Below the pieces are notes generated by a model. It was not told the origin of the DNA, ran no database searches, and saw only the letters and a list, made by a program, of their open reading frames with translations. Positions 1 through 7,799 of a stretch of 64,000 bases of DNA are shown one piece after another (positions within the stretch are counted from its first letter, which is position 1; each line of letters begins with the position of its first letter). Where the stretch lies: positions 434,001 through 498,000 of the forward strand of contig NZ_JARQWR010000001.1 of NCBI RefSeq assembly GCF_030766725.1, written 5' to 3'. This DNA comes from Flavobacterium aerium. GTDB lineage: Bacteria > Bacteroidota > Bacteroidia > Flavobacteriales > Flavobacteriaceae. The position numbers were made by a program, and so were the translations under genes.

Positions 1-1020
1 CGTAATGCCTTGACCACGCTTTCCGATTACTGGAATGAGGACAGTTCATCTAAAGACAATCAGGATACACTCGCTGAGCAGGAAGATCAAAGCATGGGTT
101 ACGGTAATAATCCGGGAAGATCATCTAATCCGGCATTAAACAGTTACCGCAATTCTCAAAGTGCGCTTGGCTCCTTTTATAAGGATGACAATAATGAAAC
201 GCAAGAACTCCGCAGACAGCTTGATGAGCTGAAAGAAAAGCTGGCTGATAAAGACGTTCCCAAAAGCGTGACTGTAGATGACCAGCTGGCACTCATGGAA
301 AAGTCCTATCAGATGGCTGCAAAATATCTTCCGACAGGTACAAATAATGGTGAAGCTTCCCCCAACAAAGGCAGTACAGCTTCTGCCAGTACGCAGAAAG
401 AGTATTTTGTGGCATTTGCCCCTGCAGGAAAAAAAGCCGTTTCGGCTTTGTACAGAGAGCCTTCAGATAGTACTTTTTTAGCGGATTGGAGCGCAAATAA
501 AAACAGGAATTTTTATACTCCGGGATCTGTACAGCAGATTGCACAACCCAAAAACAGTGTGAAAGCCTGCATACAGGAAACGCAGACCATTATTGGTGAA
601 AGCGGCGTGCGCCTGCGTTTATTGGAACCTGCCCAAACACCTAACCGCACCATCCCGCAGGGAACGCTCTTAACGGCAATCGCTAAATTTCAGGGAGGTC
701 GTTTACAGATGAAAATTACTTCCATAGAACTCGATGGTAATATTATCCCGGTAGACATAACCATTTATGACCTTGACGGTCAGCAGGGTTTGTACGTCCC
801 GTATTCTCCTGAAATGAATGCCCTTACTGAGATGGCCGGTAATATGAGCCAGACTTCAGGAACGAGCCTGATGCTGACCCAATCAGCAGGACAGCAGGTT
901 GCGGCAGATTTGAGCAGAGGTGTTGTACAGGGCATTTCAGGCTATTTCTCCAAAAAAGTAAAAACGCCAAAAGTTACCCTGAAAGCTGGCTATCAGGTAT
1001 TTCTTGTCTCTAAAAAATAA
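1..1020 (+). CDS. traM: Conjugative transposon protein TraM (5' end outside window)
   Basis: The reading frame is open from the first base, so about 339 C-terminal residues are visible and the true start lies upstream. TraM is the VirB10-like component of Bacteroidetes conjugation machines and is thought to span the envelope as part of the mating channel. The visible part begins with a low-complexity Asn/Ser/Gln-rich linker, then a short charged helix (QELRRQLDELKEKLADKD). The C-terminal domain contains RTIPQGTLLTAIAKFQGGRL and a Gly/Gln-rich tract, as in TraM/VirB10 C-terminal domains. traN, traO and traQ follow at 11 to 23 bp spacing, which supports one tra operon. The assignment rests on family resemblance plus gene order. 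Confidence 0.9.
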   Translation, partial: RNALTTLSDYWNEDSSSKDNQDTLAEQEDQSMGYGNNPGRSSNPALNSYRNSQSALGSFYKDDNNETQELRRQLDELKEKLADKDVPKSVTVDDQLALMEKSYQMAAKYLPTGTNNGEASPNKGSTASASTQKEYFVAFAPAGKKAVSALYREPSDSTFLADWSANKNRNFYTPGSVQQIAQPKNSVKACIQETQTIIGESGVRLRLLEPAQTPNRTIPQGTLLTAIAKFQGGRLQMKITSIELDGNIIPVDITIYDLDGQQGLYVPYSPEMNALTEMAGNMSQTSGTSLMLTQSAGQQVAADLSRGVVQGISGYFSKKVKTPKVTLKAGYQVFLVSKK

Positions 1021-1043
1021 TAATAAACTAAAATAAATTAACA

Positions 1044-1937
1044 ATGAAAAATTATTTAAAAACCTTTTGGGCAGCTGCCCTTATGATCGGCTTTTCCGCC
1101 GCCTCTTTTGCGCAGGAAACTGCAAAAACTTCGCTTGCCCTGGGCAGGATAGAATCGTACGAAATGCAGGTTACTTACGACAAGACTTCTCATCTGATTT
1201 TCCCAAGCGCAATACGTTACGTGGATCTGGGAAGTGAGTACATAATTGCAGGAAAAGCAGAAGACGCAGAAAATGTGCTTCGCGTAAAAGCCTCGGTAAA
1301 GGACTTTGAGCCTGAAACTAATTTTTCGGTGATTACCGACGACGGCCGTTTTTACAGCTTCAACGCCTATTATAGTGCCTGCCCATCTACATTGAGTTAC
1401 AACCTTCTGGCAATGCAAAAGGCGGTGGATAGATCCGCCGGACAAGATGTACTATTTGAAGAGCTGGGGAACAACTCGCCATCCCTGGCAGGTTTGATAC
1501 TGGAAACGATCTATAAAAAGGATAAACGTTTTGTAAAACATATTGGGGCAAAAAGTTTCGGTATTCAGTTTATTCTCAAAGGAATTTACATCCATAACGG
1601 TAAATACTATTTCCATACCGAACTGGATAATCGCACGAATGTTCCCTTCCAGATTGAATTTATGAATTTCAAGGTGGTAGATAAGAAAATAGCCAAACGC
1701 ACCGTGATACAGGAAAGACCGATGATACCGCTTCGCAATTACAAGCCACTGAGTGTGATTGGCGGTAACGAAGTCGAACAAAACGTATTCCTTTTGGACC
1801 AGTTTACTATTGCCGATGATAAGGTATTGCTGATTGAGATTTTTGAGAAGAACGGCGGAAGGCATCAGACGCTTCAGGTGGAAAATTCGGATTTGATAAA
1901 AGCCCGATTAATTAGCGACATGCATCTGAAGTTTTAG
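1044..1937 (+). CDS. traN: Conjugative transposon protein TraN
   Basis: A 297-residue exported protein with a clear signal peptide (MKNYLKTFWAAALMIGFSAA, cleavage after SFAQ). TraN (DUF4138) is the VirB9-like periplasmic/outer-membrane partner of TraM in Bacteroidetes mating-pair formation complexes. The body is mostly predicted beta-strand, with no catalytic motif visible. It starts 23 bp after traM and is followed 21 bp later by traO, the canonical M-N-O order. Length matches the family. The ATG at 1044 is preferred because it gives the signal peptide directly. Confidence 0.9.
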   Translation: MKNYLKTFWAAALMIGFSAASFAQETAKTSLALGRIESYEMQVTYDKTSHLIFPSAIRYVDLGSEYIIAGKAEDAENVLRVKASVKDFEPETNFSVITDDGRFYSFNAYYSACPSTLSYNLLAMQKAVDRSAGQDVLFEELGNNSPSLAGLILETIYKKDKRFVKHIGAKSFGIQFILKGIYIHNGKYYFHTELDNRTNVPFQIEFMNFKVVDKKIAKRTVIQERPMIPLRNYKPLSVIGGNEVEQNVFLLDQFTIADDKVLLIEIFEKNGGRHQTLQVENSDLIKARLISDMHLKF

Positions 1938-1958
1938 TAATCCATTAAGCAATAGAAA

Positions 1959-2519
1959 ATGAAAAAGTATATCTATACAGTAATGCTCGTTTTGATGAGT
2001 ATCACAATTGCACAGGCACAACGTATGCTGCCTAAACAAAAAGGACTGGAAGTAAATTCAGGTGTATTATCCAATGACAAAATCGGCAATGATTTTTACA
2101 TTAATGCGGCTATGATCGTAAATGGTAAAAACGGGAATTACCAGCTTTGGGCTTTAGAATATGCACACCAATATTATCAATATAAAGACCTCCGCATTCC
2201 GCAGGAGACCTATACCGCAGAAGGCGGCTACAGTTTCTTGCTGCTGGGCGATGCCCGTAAGAACATTACATTCAATGCAGCCATAACAGGTGTAGTTGGG
2301 TATGAAAGTATCAATCGAGGCGAAGAGCTTTTATTTGACGGGGCGAAAATAATAAGTGAAGACAATTTCATTTACGGTGCTGGCGGACGGCTGTCTTTTG
2401 AAACATACCTGTCCGATCATTTTGTATTAGTCCTGCAAGGGCGTACAAAAGTTTTGTGGGGTACTGACCTGAAACAGCTCCGCCCATCCGCAGGTGTGGG
2501 ATTAAGATTTAATTTTTAA
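1959..2519 (+). CDS. traO: Conjugative transposon protein TraO
   Basis: A 186-residue protein with an N-terminal signal peptide (MKKYIYTVMLVLMSITIAQA) followed by MLPKQKGLEVNSG, typical of TraO. It reads like a small outer-membrane beta-barrel: alternating aromatic and polar strands, ending in VGLRFNF with a terminal Phe. TraO is needed for transfer in CTnDOT-type elements, but its exact role is not well defined. Position between traN and traQ supports the call. Confidence 0.88.
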   Translation: MKKYIYTVMLVLMSITIAQAQRMLPKQKGLEVNSGVLSNDKIGNDFYINAAMIVNGKNGNYQLWALEYAHQYYQYKDLRIPQETYTAEGGYSFLLLGDARKNITFNAAITGVVGYESINRGEELLFDGAKIISEDNFIYGAGGRLSFETYLSDHFVLVLQGRTKVLWGTDLKQLRPSAGVGLRFNF

Positions 2520-2530
2520 AACGAAAAACG

Positions 2531-2971
2531 ATGACAGCATTTTTTAATAAGTTGAGAATAGGGTTACTGCCGGTATTGCTGGCAGTCCTGCTAAGTTCTG
2601 CTACACTCTTATCCTGTGATAAGGAAGAACTGGAAATACAGCATGAGTTCCCATTTGAGGTAAATGTTATGCCCGTACCCAAGGAAATTGCCATTGGAGA
2701 TACCGTAGAAATAAGGTTAACAATAGAGCCTACAGGTAATTACACAGGTACGCACTATTTTATTCGCTATTTTCAATTCGACGGACAGGGCACATTACGT
2801 TATTACAATGAACCGGCTTACCAGCCAAATGATTTATATTCGATACCAACAGAACAGTTCAGACTGTATTACACTTCAAACTCCACCGTTTCCCAATCTT
2901 TTGAAGTGTGGATTTCAGATAACTTTGGGAATGAAAAACAATTGAGTTTTGAATTTAACAGTAGCGATTAA
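2531..2971 (+). CDS. traQ: Conjugative transposon protein TraQ (DUF3872)
   Basis: A 146-residue lipoprotein: a hydrophobic N-terminus ends in LLSSATLLSCDKEELEIQ, with a Cys at the lipobox. The rest resembles DUF3872, the domain that names TraQ-type proteins of Bacteroidetes conjugative transposons, including IAIGDTVEIRLTIEPTGNYT. It is the last gene of the tra run and is followed by a strong hairpin terminator. The likely role is periplasmic, in the mating apparatus, but the biochemical function is unknown. TraP is absent between TraO and TraQ, as in many related elements. Confidence 0.85.
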   Translation: MTAFFNKLRIGLLPVLLAVLLSSATLLSCDKEELEIQHEFPFEVNVMPVPKEIAIGDTVEIRLTIEPTGNYTGTHYFIRYFQFDGQGTLRYYNEPAYQPNDLYSIPTEQFRLYYTSNSTVSQSFEVWISDNFGNEKQLSFEFNSSD

Positions 2972-3021
2972 GAGTACAATATTAGTTTAATATAAACAGT
3001 ACAATTTAGATTTTTTTAAGC

Positions 3022-3048
3022 ACAACCCGGAGATCATCTTCGGGTTGT
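3022..3048 (+). terminator. Rho-independent terminator after traQ
   Basis: The stem ACAACCCG pairs with CGGGTTGT around a short AT-rich loop and is followed by a T-rich stretch. It closes the tra operon about 50 bp after the traQ stop codon. Confidence 0.8.
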
Positions 3049-3154
3049 TTTATTGTCAATTATTAATGGATTCTGTTAAAGAAACATTGGATAACTTCAC
3101 AAACGTTACTATCTTTGGACAAAATATAGAAAACTCATTTAGTGTTTTTGCTTA

Positions 3155-3360
3155 GGGCTCGGTAACTGAAAACTGGTAATTTTTAAAGACCGCGAGACAA
3201 ATAAGTAAGGACGCTCATGCCATTGGCGTGGGCGCTCGCTTATTCGTGGTCGGGTATACCAGTGCCTCAGTTCCGATAAGTGTAGTGGTCTGCGCCATAT
3301 TTTTTATAGAACGGCGATTACGGCTACTTAACTAAGCAGGAACATATTTTCAGTTATCGA
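3155..3360 (+). ncRNA. Candidate structured RNA between tra and regulator genes
   Basis: There is no credible reading frame here, but the DNA can fold into a nested structure. Arms at 3160-3178 pair with 3257-3275 (CGG, AACTGA, ACTGGTA with their complements). GACCGCGA (3188-3195) pairs with 3244-3251, AATAAG (3200-3205) with 3239-3244, and CGCTCATGCC (3212-3221) with 3225-3234 around a three-base loop. A second domain is closed by CGATAA (3274-3279) and TTATCG (3354-3359), with GTAG/CTAC and CGCC/GGCG stems inside. The GC content of the stems is well above the flanks. It may be a regulatory RNA of the element or the transfer-origin region. The strand is inferred from the direction of the next gene. 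Confidence 0.5.
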
Positions 3361-3425
3361 CAAGTAATTTATAAAGACCTTTTATTATTACTCTGAAGTA
3401 TTAATAAAGTCTTTAATCACTACAT

Positions 3426-3480
3426 ATAGGACGAAAGTCCTATGGCGACAAATTATGGGTCATTATTTTCTATAATTTGT
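3426..3480 (+). promoter_or_regulatory. Two hairpins in the leader of the response-regulator gene
   Basis: A perfect 7-bp stem, ATAGGAC/GTCCTAT, is capped by a GAAA tetraloop (3426-3443). It is followed by a 9-bp stem, ACAAATTAT (3448-3456) with ATAATTTGT (3472-3480). Both lie just ahead of a purine-rich ribosome-binding-like stretch (AAGGAATAATGG) and the ATG at 3501. They could be part of the upstream structured RNA or a cis-acting leader. No T-run follows, so a simple terminator is unlikely. Confidence 0.4.
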
Positions 3481-3500
3481 TCAACATTAAATAAGGAATA

Positions 3501-3953
3501 ATGGAAAAAGAGAATCAGATTACGATTGCCTTAATTGATGACCATGAAGGGCTTAGAATATCCCCTCAAAATTTTTTGGAATATAGTAATTTTAAAGTGG
3601 TGCTTCAGGCTGCTAACGGTCAGGAAGCAATCGAGGGTTTGCAGTTGCAGGAAGTACTGCCGGACATTTGTATACTTGATATCAGCATGCCTGTTATGGA
3701 TGGTCACCAGACAGCCAAGCAGATGGCAGAAAGATACCCCGAGATCAAGATATTGGTTTTCAGCAGTCTTGACAATAAGAAAAGTATAATCGAAATGCTT
3801 AGGCTTGGCGTTCGGGGCTACGTACTGAAAGGTTCTGCTCCTGAAAAACTAAAAAAAGCTGTAATCAAGCTGGATCAGGGAGAGTATTATTTCAGCGAGA
3901 CAATAAGTAAAACTGCCTTAACCTACTTAGCAGGAAACAGCGATTTGGCTTAA
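3501..3953 (+). CDS. Receiver-only response regulator (NarL-type REC domain)
   Basis: A 150-residue REC domain. Acidic-pocket Asp13 and Asp14, phospho-acceptor Asp60 (CILDISMPVMDG), the Ser-Ser pair near residue 88 and Lys110 (GYVLKGS) are all present, so phosphorylation should work. The sequence is of the NarL/LuxR class but stops about 40 residues after the REC domain, without the usual LuxR helix-turn-helix. The downstream gene encodes a separate HTH protein, which may be its partner. An unusually structured leader precedes it. Its likely role is regulation of the conjugative element. No histidine kinase is visible in the window. Confidence 0.85.
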   Translation: MEKENQITIALIDDHEGLRISPQNFLEYSNFKVVLQAANGQEAIEGLQLQEVLPDICILDISMPVMDGHQTAKQMAERYPEIKILVFSSLDNKKSIIEMLRLGVRGYVLKGSAPEKLKKAVIKLDQGEYYFSETISKTALTYLAGNSDLA

Positions 3954-4027
3954 TTCAGGTGCACGCTACAAATTTAATGTTAGGCACTATATATACTTTG
4001 TGACGACACTTAACTACAATCTTACGA

Positions 4028-4585
4028 ATGATGTTAACTAATACACTGATAGACCGTACCAATAGATTTTATATCGAAATGTCCAGAAAGGTACTTTCTG
4101 AAAAGGAATATGATATACTCCAGAAACTTTTGATAGATAAAATGACACTTAAGGAGTTGGGTGACAATTACGGGGTCACCGGCGAGAGTGTCCGTAGATT
4201 ATATGAAAGGACATTTGAAAAAGTGAAGTGTGTAACTGAAATGCTTGACGATATAGACCACTATAAACAGAAATTAGAGCAGTTAAAAGAGGACTTTGAA
4301 TACGAAACAGGGCGGATTAAAAAAAGAAGAAGTAAAGCTGAAACCGACCTGAATAAATTGCTTTATGATACCCATTTTCCTTTCAGCAAGAGAATGTTCA
4401 CTATAATCGAGGCTTTAGGGATTACTACCATAGGAGAACTTGCAAATATCCCCCTCAAGGATTTTCAGTGTTTCAGGGGATTTAAAGGGAAGTGTAAAAA
4501 TGAACTGATCGCTTTTATTGAGTTTGAACACATTGAACATCTTTTCAAGGGTTTTTCTGTTTGGAAAACAGTCCCAGTTAAATAG
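4028..4585 (+). CDS. Sigma-region-4-like HTH protein with alpha-CTD-like tail
   Basis: A 185-residue protein. Residues about 23-66 (LSEKEYDILQKLL to ESVRRLYERTFEKVK) resemble sigma-70 region 4, the HTH that reads the -35 element. A charged coiled-coil segment follows (about 75-115). The C-terminal 60 residues (GITTIGELANIPLKDFQCFR) resemble the helix-hairpin-helix fold of the RNA polymerase alpha C-terminal domain. No sigma regions 1-3 are present, so it is not a complete sigma factor. It lies 74 bp after the receiver protein and is probably a transcription regulator of the element. The domain reading is from motif resemblance only. Confidence 0.65.
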   Translation: MMLTNTLIDRTNRFYIEMSRKVLSEKEYDILQKLLIDKMTLKELGDNYGVTGESVRRLYERTFEKVKCVTEMLDDIDHYKQKLEQLKEDFEYETGRIKKRRSKAETDLNKLLYDTHFPFSKRMFTIIEALGITTIGELANIPLKDFQCFRGFKGKCKNELIAFIEFEHIEHLFKGFSVWKTVPVK

Positions 4586-4629
4586 GATAACAATTATAAA
4601 AAGCTGTCCGAAATTGCGGCGTTCTTTTG

Positions 4630-4667
4630 CTTCTTTTCTTTGGTCGCTTTTACGGAAAGAAAAGAAG
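4630..4667. repeat. Perfect 12-bp inverted repeat in intergenic DNA
   Basis: CTTCTTTTCTTT (4630-4641) and AAAGAAAAGAAG (4656-4667) are separated by 14 bases. The long purine/pyrimidine arms lie between two convergent transcription units. It could be a transcription-termination aid or a mobile extragenic repeat. There is no T-run adjoining it on the plus strand, so a standard terminator is not obvious. Confidence 0.6.
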
Positions 4668-4776
4668 TCCTCTAAAATAATAAAAGGGATAATGATATCC
4701 CTCGAATAATTCTCGCAGCCTGTTTGATAAAATGGCGCATTGTGCATTTTTATTAAAGTGGCTGCACCGCTTAAAC

Positions 4777-4820
4777 GCAAAAAGACTGTCCCGATCTTTT
4801 GGGAGGGAGTGTCTTTTTGC
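4777..4820. terminator. Bidirectional terminator between regulators and PRTRC operon
   Basis: GCAAAAAGAC (4777-4786) pairs perfectly with GTCTTTTTGC (4811-4820), with an inner CCC/GGG pair. The A- and T-runs within the arms allow termination in both directions. It sits just before the 3' end of the minus-strand ThiF gene. Confidence 0.75.
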
Positions 4821-4835
4821 CACCCGATTTTCGGG

Positions 4836-5642
4836 TCAGGCGACTTTTAGGGGTTGTGACTGAAAGTTTCCAAGATTAAGGAAAAATCCCCTGTACTCGG
4901 TCATACCATAGCGGAACAAGCTCCACAACAGCGAACATCCCATTTGTGCCAAGGCAGAATTGATAAATAATTCCTGTTTTTCCAAGGCTTCTGCTAAGGA
5001 ACAGCTTGGCGTATCGTCCTGCTGTTCTGATTGTCTTAATAATTCGCCAAATTCTTCGGTAACAAACGGCAGGCTTGCCACCGTTTCATACTTTTCAGAG
5101 TTGGGTTGCTTAATTTCTCCAATAGTGGATAATATGACCTGTCCTGTATGTTGGCTGTTGCCAAAGTCTAACCAATATTTTGGCGTATCTCTATGATTTC
5201 TGCGGTTGCATAATTCTTTAAGTATTTCAGCAACACCAAACCTCGCCTGTACATTGTCCACACAAGTAATGTAGATTGTTGCCTGTGCATTTTGGGGCAG
5301 TCTTGCCAAACTATCTTTCTCAAATTTCACCGTTTCCGCTTTCCAATAAGTTCCCATAAAACGATTGGCTCGGTTTATCAGGGCACCGGATTTACATAAG
5401 CCAACCTCGCACTCGGCAAAACGCTGTCTGCCCAAATTGGCAGTCGTGATAACATCGTCGTCCCAAAGGCGAACGGATAGTCCTGCGTGTCCAAGTTCAA
5501 CTAAACTGTGGTTCATTTCCATTAAGGCGGTCAGTACTTTTGAACCCGTGCCTCCTGCACCAATTATGTTCACAGTGATAGGGTTAGTCGGATTTATGAG
5601 GTAGTTATCCGTAAAATGTATTTTTGTTTTCTCGGTATTCAT
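4836..5642 (-). CDS. PRTRC system ThiF-family (E1-like) protein
   Basis: A 268-residue Rossmann-fold protein of the ThiF/MoeB/E1 superfamily. The nucleotide-binding glycine motif IIGAGGTGSKV (26-36), the acidic DDDVITTANLGRQRF segment (61-75) with the Asp/Asn/Arg residues used for ATP and Mg contact, and TCVDN (126-130) are all visible. These enzymes adenylate the C-terminus of a ubiquitin-like protein. The gene overlaps the start of protein B by 4 bp, in an operon with an E2-like and a ubiquitin-like protein. The PRTRC set is known from plasmids and conjugative elements, but its physiological role is not established. Confidence 0.88.
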   Translation of the reverse strand: MNTEKTKIHFTDNYLINPTNPITVNIIGAGGTGSKVLTALMEMNHSLVELGHAGLSVRLWDDDVITTANLGRQRFAECEVGLCKSGALINRANRFMGTYWKAETVKFEKDSLARLPQNAQATIYITCVDNVQARFGVAEILKELCNRRNHRDTPKYWLDFGNSQHTGQVILSTIGEIKQPNSEKYETVASLPFVTEEFGELLRQSEQQDDTPSCSLAEALEKQELFINSALAQMGCSLLWSLFRYGMTEYRGFFLNLGNFQSQPLKVA

Positions 5643-6367
5643 GGCAATAGATTTTTAAGTGTTTTGTTGTTTTTTTTCAATACTTCTTTAGGAAAAGGTT
5701 TACCCGTTTGGATAAGCTCTTTCCAAAGGTTTACACAATTGCCTTGTATCGGACTGTTGTTTCCCAGTAAATGGCTGAAGTAACTGTTGAAAAAGTAATC
5801 TTCCCAAGCAAGTGTAAATTCTTCTATCGAAGCGGAGTTTTTGATATTGATATTGACCGAACCCATACATACTTTCCCATCTTGGTAGATGTTAAAAAAT
5901 GGTGCGCAATACAAAGGTGTTTTCTCTGTTGGTCTTCTATCGCTTACAAGTGCATAAACCGCAAGGCTGTTTTTGTTGGCATACCAAATCATTGGTGGTA
6001 CATACGCAATTCCGTTGGGTATATCCAAATTCTCCACAAAATACAGTTGTCGCTTTTGTGCTTTTGAGTGCCATAGTACAGCACCTTTCTCTTTATTAGG
6101 ATTGATATGCAGTATGTTCGACCCCAAAATCCCATTGGATTTTAAAAAAGCTTGTTCCTTGTCCTTTTCTGTTACCAATGCCCTTGCCAATACTTTTGCT
6201 TCCCTCTCTGTGAGTGGGTGGGCATTAATAGGAGTGCCGTTATTGTCCATATCAAAATGCTCCACATATACATCGCTGTCCGCTCCTTTGGTTTCATAGA
6301 AAACGAGTGCAGATTTAGGATGGTACAACGTACCAAAGCTTTCTGTTATATCTATTGTATTTTTCAT
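5639..6367 (-). CDS. PRTRC system protein B (prokaryotic E2 family D-like)
   Basis: A 242-residue protein matching the PRTRC-B / Prok-E2_D type. Residues 157-170 (FFNIYQDGKVCMGS) resemble the active-site segment of E2 ubiquitin-conjugating enzymes, where a cysteine follows an Asp-Gly pair. Cys167 would be the acceptor for an activated ubiquitin-like protein. The preceding PPMIWYANKNSLAVYAL fits E2 core strands. It overlaps both neighbours by 4 bp, a tight translational-coupling arrangement. The E2 role is family-level inference supported by the motif; the target protein is unknown. Confidence 0.85.
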   Translation of the reverse strand: MKNTIDITESFGTLYHPKSALVFYETKGADSDVYVEHFDMDNNGTPINAHPLTEREAKVLARALVTEKDKEQAFLKSNGILGSNILHINPNKEKGAVLWHSKAQKRQLYFVENLDIPNGIAYVPPMIWYANKNSLAVYALVSDRRPTEKTPLYCAPFFNIYQDGKVCMGSVNINIKNSASIEEFTLAWEDYFFNSYFSHLLGNNSPIQGNCVNLWKELIQTGKPFPKEVLKKNNKTLKNLLP

Positions 6368-7539
6368 TTTCTTGTGGTTTTATAATTATAAAGCAAATCG
6401 CATATATCGTCCAAAAGGGCAAATAATCTGTTCTCAAAATCAAGGGTGTTTTTCGTTACCGCTTTTGTGTCAAATCGTTTGCAGATGGTCGGTTCCTGCA
6501 TTTCTGCGTATTCATTAAACTCGTTGTTGATGCTCTGGGCAAGGTTCTCGTATAGCCATCCTTTTGTGTGCGATATAAAAGAAATATACTTTTCCATACC
6601 AATGGTTTCATTGTCGTCCTCATCGTTATCAGGGTCTTGTTCAGGCATTGGCGCATTTCGGAAAATGCTTGCGTTGGGGTATTCTGTGTACAAGGCAAAG
6701 GCGTTGCACGCAATCTGCCAACATTCGTGGTCGAATGCATCACTACTTTTAAAAGTGTTTAAACGCTGACCGAATACCTGTAAACTCATAGGGTTAAAAA
6801 TCTTTTGCTCGATACAATCTCCAATGAATTCCGCTTTTTCAAACTCAAGCTTATACGCTTCATTTTCGTCTATTTCATCGTCCTGCTCCACCCATTCTTT
6901 GTGCATCTCATACATCCAATACAGGTAGCTGTCTTCCTGTCTGAAATAAGGAATATCAGCAATGTGGTATAGGTAAGAGCAAACAGAAATAAGCAGTTGG
7001 GCGTTTCTTTTGCGCTTGGGGTCGTGGAGCATCTGATAAAGCGGTTCAATCGGTATATAATACAGGGTTGTACCGGTGTTGTATTTTTCCTCACTGATGA
7101 AATAGGTTTGCTTACTGTCCTGCACCAAACGTATTTCCTGCCAATTCAGAACACTTTGCTTTAACTTTTCTTCAATATCCCTTATAGCCAACGCCATATT
7201 GTAAGGATAGTCAAATTGGTTGGTCTGCATTGGTTCTATCTTGTAATGCTCTGCAAGTAATGACAGCGACTTGTAAAAATCCTTGTGCATTTTTGCTGTT
7301 TCCATACAAGCCTGTAGCGTTTCAGTTTCTTTCAGTCTTGGCAGGAACGAAGTCTTTAGAAAACCATTGGCAACATTTCCACAGGTACTGACCTGCGTTT
7401 GTCTTTTTGAACTTCGCTCGCATCTTTGGGTTTTTGCATCCATTGGGCGAACTCGCTGAGCTGTTTGTACAACTGCCTTTGTCTTTTTTGTTCGGGTTGC
7501 TTGATTGTTCCCGATATGATATGTTTGTGCATAGTCCAT
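6364..7539 (-). CDS. PRTRC-cluster protein of unknown function (possibly protein F)
   Basis: A 391-residue soluble protein between PRTRC-B and PRTRC-C. The first 70 residues are rich in Lys, Arg, Thr and Gln and look disordered. The rest is predicted mainly helical and acidic, with a strongly acidic patch (PEQDPDNDEDDNETIG, near residue 310). No catalytic motif is recognised. Its place in the operon and length fit the protein usually called PRTRC protein F, but that label comes from context rather than a diagnostic motif. The basic N-terminus could contact DNA. An internal start cannot be excluded, since the disordered part is not obviously conserved. Confidence 0.6.
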   Translation of the reverse strand: MDYAQTYHIGNNQATRTKKTKAVVQTAQRVRPMDAKTQRCERSSKRQTQVSTCGNVANGFLKTSFLPRLKETETLQACMETAKMHKDFYKSLSLLAEHYKIEPMQTNQFDYPYNMALAIRDIEEKLKQSVLNWQEIRLVQDSKQTYFISEEKYNTGTTLYYIPIEPLYQMLHDPKRKRNAQLLISVCSYLYHIADIPYFRQEDSYLYWMYEMHKEWVEQDDEIDENEAYKLEFEKAEFIGDCIEQKIFNPMSLQVFGQRLNTFKSSDAFDHECWQIACNAFALYTEYPNASIFRNAPMPEQDPDNDEDDNETIGMEKYISFISHTKGWLYENLAQSINNEFNEYAEMQEPTICKRFDTKAVTKNTLDFENRLFALLDDICDLLYNYKTTRK

Positions 7540-7555
7540 TGTTTTAAATTTAGAT

Positions 7556-7774
7556 TTAACCTTTAGTGCCCATTACACTCTCAAATCGATATTCTACTGC
7601 ATCATCCTTGATGACGGGTGCAGATACTTTGGCGGTTGTCAGAATGGGATACCTGTTGGCGTAAAAATTTAGTACTGCTTCCACGCTCCAGCGTGGTTCG
7701 GGATCGGTCAATATAATATCGTGTCCTTTATCTTTAAGTATAAACACCCTTTCCAATTGCGTTGCTAATAACAT
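7556..7774 (-). CDS. PRTRC system protein C (prokaryotic ubiquitin-like)
   Basis: A 72-residue protein corresponding to the Prok_Ub / PRTRC-C family. The layout fits a beta-grasp fold: strands around RVFILKDKGHDIILTDP, a central helix SVEAVLNFYANRYP, then strands ending in EYRFESVMGTKG. The C-terminal residue is Gly, as needed for adenylation by an E1-like enzyme without prior processing. It lies 16 bp upstream of the 391-residue gene, in the same operon as the E1-like and E2-like proteins. It is therefore the likely conjugated modifier. Confidence 0.85.
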   Translation of the reverse strand: MLLATQLERVFILKDKGHDIILTDPEPRWSVEAVLNFYANRYPILTTAKVSAPVIKDDAVEYRFESVMGTKG

Positions 7775-7799
7775 GATGATGAATTTTAAGTTATTACAT

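Noticed and set aside
4028..4585. Complete sigma factor
   Set aside because: Only a region-4-like HTH is present; regions 2 and 3 are missing.
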